From assembly GCF_014529985.1 (NCBI RefSeq), contig NZ_JACVMU010000007.1:248001-312000 (forward strand): 64,000 bases of DNA, written 5' to 3'. The position numbers and the translations under genes are program-made. Positions 59,342-64,000 of the stretch are shown one piece after another. The stretch comes from Leucobacter sp. cx-42. GTDB lineage: Bacteria; Actinomycetota; Actinomycetes; Actinomycetales; Microbacteriaceae. The notes beneath the pieces were generated by a model, which was given only the letters and a program-made list of their open reading frames with translations, had not been told where the DNA came from and made no database searches. The number at the start of each line of letters is the position of its first letter. The first letter of the stretch is position 1.

Positions 59342-61921
59342 GTGCCAGGAGAAAACCTCACTCGTATTGAGGCCCAGGAACGCGCCCGCGTAGTACAGAG
59401 CCAGAGCTACGAAATTGCTCTGCATCTTGCTTCGGGCGACGAAACGTTCCAGTCAGATACGACGGTTCGATTCACGGGTGAAGCTGGTGCTTCGACGTTC
59501 ATCGACCTTATTGCAGCGTCAGTTGAGCTCGTTGAGCTGAACGGTGTCGCGCTTGACCCCGCAGAGGTGTTTGCGGACTCGCGCGTGCAGCTGCCCAGCA
59601 TTGCTGCTGAAAACGTCTTGCGGATCAAGTCGACCCAGCGTTACATGAACACTGGCGAGGGCCTGCACCGCTTCGTTGATCCTGCAGACAACGAGGTCTA
59701 CCTGTACTCGCAGTTCGAGGTGCCCGACTCGCGTCGCATGTACCCCGTGTTCGAGCAGCCTGACCTGAAGGCGAACTTCCAGTTCACCGTCACGGCTCCC
59801 GCACGCTGGAAGGTGACGAGCAACCAGCCGACGCCTGAGCCCGTTGCAGTTGCTGAGCCCTCGGGCGTTGGCGTGCTCGGTGGCGAGGCGCTCGCTACCT
59901 GGACGTTCGAGCCGACCCCGGTCATCTCGAGCTACATCACCGCGCTCATCGCCGGCCCGTACTACGAGGTACGCAGCGAGCTCACGAGCAAGGATGGGCG
60001 GATCATCCCCCTCGGCGTATTCTGCCGTCACTCACTTTCGGAGTACATGGACGCAGACTACGTCTTCGACAAGACTCGCGAGGGCTTCGAGTTCTTCGAG
60101 AACGAGTTCGATTTCCCGTACCCGTTCGATAAGTACGATCAGCTCTTCGTACCTGAGTACAACATGGGCGCAATGGAGAACGCTGGCGCTGTCACGTTCA
60201 CCGAAACCTACGTGTTCCGCAGCCAGGTGACCGATGCGATTCGTGAGCGCCGCGTTGTGACCATTCTGCATGAGCTCGCACACATGTGGTTCGGCGATCT
60301 CGTCACCATGCGTTGGTGGAACGATCTGTGGCTGAACGAGTCGTTCGCCGAATACATGTCGACGCTGGGTGTCGCTGAGGCAACCGAGTGGTCTGACTGC
60401 TGGACGACCTTCGCAGCAAGCGAGAAGTCGTGGGCATACCGCCAGGATCAGCTGCCTTCGACGCACCCGATCAAGGCTGAAATTCGTGATCTGCAGGACG
60501 TGCTCGTCAACTTTGACGGCATCACCTACGCGAAGGGCGCTTCGGTACTCAAGCAGCTCGTTGCCTGGGTTGGCCGCAAGCCGTTCATGACCGGTGTGCA
60601 CGACTACTTCGTGAAGCACCAGTTCTCGAACACCGAGCTTCCTGATCTCATGACCGAGCTTGAGGCACAGAGCGGCCGCGACCTCACTGACTGGACCAAG
60701 AAGTGGCTCGAGACCGCTGGCGTGAACACGCTCCGCCCGGTCTTTGAGGTTGACGCAGATGGCAAGTTCACGAGCTTCGTGATCGAGCAGACCGCGCACG
60801 CCGATTACCCCACGCTTCGCCCCCACCGTATCGCGGTTGGCCTCTACGAGGAGCAGGACGGAGCGATCGTTCGCACCAAGCGCGTCGAGCTCGACGTTGA
60901 TGGTGAGCGCACCGAGGTCACCGAGCTCATCGGCGAGACCCAGCCCGCACTCGTGCTCCTCAACGATGATGACCTGACCTACGCGAAGATTCGCCTCGAC
61001 GAGCGTTCGCTCGAGACGGTCTCGGCTCGCCTGGGCGACATCACCGATTCGCTCGCTCGCGCGCTGGCATGGGGCACCCTGTGGGACGCAACCCGTGACG
61101 CAGAGTTCCCTGCCTCACGTTTCGTTGACATCGTGCTCGCGCACATGGATCGTGAGACCAACTCGACGACCCTGCGCACCCTGCTGAACCAGCTCATCCT
61201 CTCGGCATCGAGCTACGTCGCTCCTGAACGTCGTGCAGAGACCCTCGAAAAGGTCGCTGACACCCTGTGGCAGCGTGCGATCGACGCAGAGCCCGGCACT
61301 GACGCACAGTTCCAGTTCGTGAAGTCGTTCGCGCAGCTCGCTGCAACCGACGATCAGCTCGATTCGGTGCTCGCACTCCTCGAGGGCAAGATCGAGCTCG
61401 AGAAGCTCGACATCGACACTGACCTCGGCTGGGAGCTTCTCATCGCGCTCGCAGCTGGTGATCGCGCAACTGCCGCAGAGATCGACAAGGCGCTCGCAAA
61501 CGACCGCACCGCAACTGGCAACCAGTCGGCTGCACACGCGCGCGCAGCGCTCCCGACTGCTGAGGCAAAGTCCGCAGCATGGGATTCGGTCTTCGTCGAG
61601 TCGGACAAGCCGAACGCAATCGTTCGCGCAACGGGCCTCGGCTTCCTGCGCGCACACGATCGTGAGCTGTTGACTCCGTTCGTTGAGCAGTACTTCTCGT
61701 CGCTCACCGCACTCTGGGATTCGCGCAGCTACGCAATCGTTGAAGAACTCGTAGACGGTTTCTTCCCGTCGCCCCTCGCCGATGCGGCACTCGAGCAGGC
61801 CACCCAGGCCTGGCTTGACGCGAACGAGGACGCAGCGCCCGCGCTGCGCCGCCTCATCATCGAGAACCACTCGGGCATCGTGCGCGCACTTGCAGCACAG
61901 CAGGCTGACGCGGCTGCCTAA
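59342..61921 (+). CDS. pepN: Aminopeptidase N (M1), 859 aa
   Basis: Zinc aminopeptidase removing N-terminal residues from peptides. The exopeptidase motif GAMEN (276-280) and zinc motif HELAH-x18-E (310-314, E333) are intact. The start is placed at GTG 59342: GGAG lies 7 bases upstream and the MPGENLTR start is typical of actinobacterial PepN; a GTG at 59330 is the longest frame. The C-terminal ERAP1-like helical domain (about 520-850) is present. Its stop overlaps the next ATG (TAATG), so mscS is translationally coupled. Confidence 0.95.
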   Translation: MPGENLTRIEAQERARVVQSQSYEIALHLASGDETFQSDTTVRFTGEAGASTFIDLIAASVELVELNGVALDPAEVFADSRVQLPSIAAENVLRIKSTQRYMNTGEGLHRFVDPADNEVYLYSQFEVPDSRRMYPVFEQPDLKANFQFTVTAPARWKVTSNQPTPEPVAVAEPSGVGVLGGEALATWTFEPTPVISSYITALIAGPYYEVRSELTSKDGRIIPLGVFCRHSLSEYMDADYVFDKTREGFEFFENEFDFPYPFDKYDQLFVPEYNMGAMENAGAVTFTETYVFRSQVTDAIRERRVVTILHELAHMWFGDLVTMRWWNDLWLNESFAEYMSTLGVAEATEWSDCWTTFAASEKSWAYRQDQLPSTHPIKAEIRDLQDVLVNFDGITYAKGASVLKQLVAWVGRKPFMTGVHDYFVKHQFSNTELPDLMTELEAQSGRDLTDWTKKWLETAGVNTLRPVFEVDADGKFTSFVIEQTAHADYPTLRPHRIAVGLYEEQDGAIVRTKRVELDVDGERTEVTELIGETQPALVLLNDDDLTYAKIRLDERSLETVSARLGDITDSLARALAWGTLWDATRDAEFPASRFVDIVLAHMDRETNSTTLRTLLNQLILSASSYVAPERRAETLEKVADTLWQRAIDAEPGTDAQFQFVKSFAQLAATDDQLDSVLALLEGKIELEKLDIDTDLGWELLIALAAGDRATAAEIDKALANDRTATGNQSAAHARAALPTAEAKSAAWDSVFVESDKPNAIVRATGLGFLRAHDRELLTPFVEQYFSSLTALWDSRSYAIVEELVDGFFPSPLADAALEQATQAWLDANEDAAPALRRLIIENHSGIVRALAAQQADAAA

Positions 61922-62823
61922 TGATGTTCATCTCTGAGGTGGCGGCGCCGCTCACTGACTTCTATACGACCTTTAAGCGACCGATCAACATTCTGTTGAT
62001 CATTGTCATCGCGCTCTTCGCGAACTGGCTCTTGCGGTTCACGTTGCGCCGCACGGTTCAACGAATCGTGCAGGGGGTCAAGAAAGCACAGGACGTCGAC
62101 TCCACCTCAGAGCTCACCGCTGCACCGTACATCAACGCACGTGCGGTGCAGCGGACCCGCACCCTCGGCACGGTCGGGCGCCACGTCATCACGTGGTCGA
62201 TCGTTGTCTTTGCCCTCATCGCGATTCTCGCGAACATGGGCGTCAACCTGGCGGCGCTGCTCACTTCAGCGGGCATCGTCGCAGCAGGCCTCACCTTTGG
62301 CGCACAGAACATCGTCAAGGACATCCTCAACGGTCTCTTCATGGCGTTCGAAGATCAGCTCGGTGTCGGCGACTCCGTCACCATTGGCGCGGTCACCGGT
62401 ACCGTCGAAGACGTTGGCATTCGAGTCACCCAGGTGCGCGCATACGACGGCACACTCTGGTTTATCCGCAACGGCGAGATCCTCATGCTCGGGAACGCTT
62501 CCCAGGGCTGGGGCCGAGCAGTCATCGACATCACTGTTGAAGCGGATCAAGACCTCAAGCACGTCGGCGAAGTCGCTATCGACGCCGCAGAAGATTTGCT
62601 CGCGCAAGAGCAGTACCGCCGCAAGGTTACCGGCTTCCCCGAGATCCTCGGTCTTGAGAGCGTGTCCGGTAACCGTGCAACCCTGCGCCTCACGATGCGC
62701 ACCAGGCCGGAGGCGCGCGACGAGATTCGCCGCGCACTGCGCGCCGCGATCCGCCGCAGTTTTAACGAACACGGCATCAAACTCGCAGACGAACTCCCCC
62801 CAGCCCTCGGAGGAAAAGCATGA
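61921..62823 (+). CDS. MscS-family mechanosensitive channel, 300 aa
   Basis: Three membrane segments (about 18-40, 78-100, 105-130) followed by the MscS beta domain. The pore helix with alternating glycine/alanine (GIVAAGLTFGAQNIVKDILNG) and FEDQLGVGDSVTIG are diagnostic. The C-terminal alpha/beta domain (about 205-300) is complete. It releases solutes on hypo-osmotic stress. The stop overlaps the globin gene (ATGA). Confidence 0.92.
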   Translation: MMFISEVAAPLTDFYTTFKRPINILLIIVIALFANWLLRFTLRRTVQRIVQGVKKAQDVDSTSELTAAPYINARAVQRTRTLGTVGRHVITWSIVVFALIAILANMGVNLAALLTSAGIVAAGLTFGAQNIVKDILNGLFMAFEDQLGVGDSVTIGAVTGTVEDVGIRVTQVRAYDGTLWFIRNGEILMLGNASQGWGRAVIDITVEADQDLKHVGEVAIDAAEDLLAQEQYRRKVTGFPEILGLESVSGNRATLRLTMRTRPEARDEIRRALRAAIRRSFNEHGIKLADELPPALGGKA

Positions 62824-63260
62824 CCGAACAGACTCCCGCACAGCCACGGCTGACGCTGCGCAAGGATGAGAACGGTGCTGCGCTCACCGACACGGTGTGG
62901 TCGCAAATTGGCGGCGAGGCGACCTTCGAGCTCATCGCAAGCAAGTTCTACGAGGGCGTCAAGGCTGACCCGGTGCTCGCTCCCATGTATCCGCAGGACG
63001 ACTGGGATGGCGCGACCCGTCGTCTGCGTATGTTCCTCGAACAGTACTGGGGTGGTCCGGCAATCTACTCGGCAGAGCGGGGCCACCCGCGTCTGCGCAT
63101 GCGCCATGCCGCGTACCACATTGATTCAGACGCGCGCGATCGCTGGCTCACGCATATGACCGCGGCACTCGACGCTGCAGCGCTGCCGCCGATGCACGAT
63201 GCCGCGATTCGCGATTACGTTGAGCGAGCCGCGTTCTCGCTCATCAATCAGCCCGGGTAA
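62820..63260 (+). CDS. Truncated hemoglobin, group II (trHbO-like), 146 aa
   Basis: Two-over-two globin with a polar 25-residue N-terminal extension. The proximal histidine lies in RMRHAAYHI (about 97), the TrpG8 in DRWLTHM is the group II marker, and WGGPAIYSAERGHPRLRMRH is the typical block. It probably binds O2 or NO and deals with oxidative or nitrosative stress. It overlaps the convergent MocR-like gene by 13 bp. Confidence 0.93.
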   Translation: MTEQTPAQPRLTLRKDENGAALTDTVWSQIGGEATFELIASKFYEGVKADPVLAPMYPQDDWDGATRRLRMFLEQYWGGPAIYSAERGHPRLRMRHAAYHIDSDARDRWLTHMTAALDAAALPPMHDAAIRDYVERAAFSLINQPG

Positions 63261-64000
63261 CCCCGCTCCCGCAGCGCCTCGGTAATACGAGCAAGACCCT
63301 GCATGAGGCGCGGAACGGTTTCCTGCCCGTAGCCAATGATCAGCCCATTTGCCTCGTCACGATCGCACGCGAGCACCACGAAATCAGCGAGCGGCTCAAT
63401 GTGCACGCCGCGCGCTCGAAGTTCAGCAGCAAGCTCCCGCGCATCAATCATTGCCGGCATCGGCAAGACCACATGCAGGCCCCCGTCAGCACCGTCAACT
63501 GACAATCCACTGGCGGCAAAGTGCGCCAGCAGGAGCGACCGGCGGTGCTGATACTCGCGCCGGTTTCGTGCCACGGCACGCTTCAGCCCGCCGCCTTCGA
63601 TGAACCGAGCGAGAGCGAACTGCGTGTGTGCTGACACCGTGGCTCCCACGCTGTCTCGTGCGGCGAGAAGCGCGGTGCGCAATGCCGTGTCTCCGGCGGG
63701 AAGTACAATGAACCCGCACCGGAGGGACGGATGGAAGGTCTTGTTCAGGCTCGCAATATAGACCGTCCTCCCGTGCGCATCAAGCGACGCCATCGAAGGT
63801 AGCGCCGGGCCGGTATGCCGGAATTCGCTGTCGTAGTCGTCTTCGATCACGGTCACGCCTCGCACGTGCGCCCATTCCAGCAGCGCGATTCGCTCATCGG
63901 CGGGGAGCCTCCCTCCCATCGGATACTGATGACTCGGGGTGAGCATGACCGCTGCGAGAGACTGGCCGCGATCCGCGCCCTGCAACGCCGTGAGGTCGAT
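63248..64000 (-). CDS. MocR/GabR-like regulator, aminotransferase domain only (cut by window edge)
   Basis: C-terminal class I aminotransferase-fold part: TPSHQYPMGGRLPADERIALLEWA is the MocR signature, followed by VIEDDYDSEFR and the PLP lysine in IASLNKTFHPSLRCG. The frame is open to the window end, so the N-terminal winged helix lies outside. MocR proteins control vitamin B6 (pdx) or GABA-like genes; which applies here cannot be seen. Confidence 0.85.
   Translation of the reverse strand: MDLTALQGADRGQSLAAVMLTPSHQYPMGGRLPADERIALLEWAHVRGVTVIEDDYDSEFRHTGPALPSMASLDAHGRTVYIASLNKTFHPSLRCGFIVLPAGDTALRTALLAARDSVGATVSAHTQFALARFIEGGGLKRAVARNRREYQHRRSLLLAHFAASGLSVDGADGGLHVVLPMPAMIDARELAAELRARGVHIEPLADFVVLACDRDEANGLIIGYGQETVPRLMQGLARITEALRERGYPG

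Noticed and set aside
1-64000. CRISPR array, rRNA or tRNA genes, prophage structural genes
   Set aside because: No regularly spaced repeats, no rRNA-like or cloverleaf sequence and no phage structural proteins were recognised on either strand.

Overview
The window comes from a high-GC actinomycete, most likely a member of Microbacteriaceae (Leucobacter-like; genus inferred, not proven). The basis is the strong G/C third-position bias from about 17 kb onward, GTG/TTG and possibly leaderless starts, an Rv2466c-type mycothiol-linked DsbA protein, an actinobacterial-type PepN start and a group II truncated globin. No rRNA, tRNA or CRISPR array was seen.

Region 1 (1-16.7 kb) is an accessory island with visibly lower GC. 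After two unknown genes lies a tightly overlapping six-gene operon: type I restriction-modification (hsdM-hsdS-hsdR), a YgjP/M48-like metallopeptidase, a Cdc48/proteasome-like AAA+ ATPase and a probable DUF6414-type protein. A convergent OLD-family ATPase/TOPRIM nuclease follows. Next is the relic of a diversity-generating retroelement (DGR): a type IV pilin-like protein with a C-terminal FISUMP/C-type-lectin-like domain ends in a 189-bp variable repeat (VR). A 189-bp adenine-rich template repeat (TR) lies 636 bp further on. They differ at 37 positions, 29 of them TR adenines. The reverse transcriptase gene between them is broken: internal deletion, frameshift, G10 tract, no YxDD box.

Region 2 (16.8-23.4 kb) holds a NimR/NimT-like regulator-exporter pair, a membrane-anchored lipase-like hydrolase, a dynamin/Era-type GTPase and a serine hydrolase.

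Region 3 (23.4-43.2 kb) is a coherent peptidoglycan-peptide (muropeptide) and D-amino-acid catabolic locus in four transcription units. They encode a peptide ABC importer, a DD-carboxypeptidase without signal peptide, an S66 LD-carboxypeptidase-like protein, two class-A-beta-lactamase-like hydrolases, two M20 peptidases, an M19 dipeptidase, a glutamine-amidotransferase/beta-lactamase fusion, an N-acylamino-acid racemase with a GNAT acyltransferase (a possible D-to-L amino acid conversion route), a D-amino-acid dehydrogenase and a SIS-domain protein. A palindromic operator-like motif, best copy TTACGATTCGTAA, recurs at the divergent promoters of these units.

Region 4 (43.3-64 kb) is ordinary core genome: a GntR(YtrA)-ABC operon with its own inverted-repeat operator, an epimerase, a pyrimidine-dimer glycosylase, an EamA exporter, a kinase/aminotransferase fusion, the operon lepB-rnhB-murI-rph-rdgB, rplS, an MHS-family transporter, a Nei-like glycosylase, rpiB, a DsbA-like reductase, pepN, mscS, a truncated globin and a MocR-like gene cut by the window edge.
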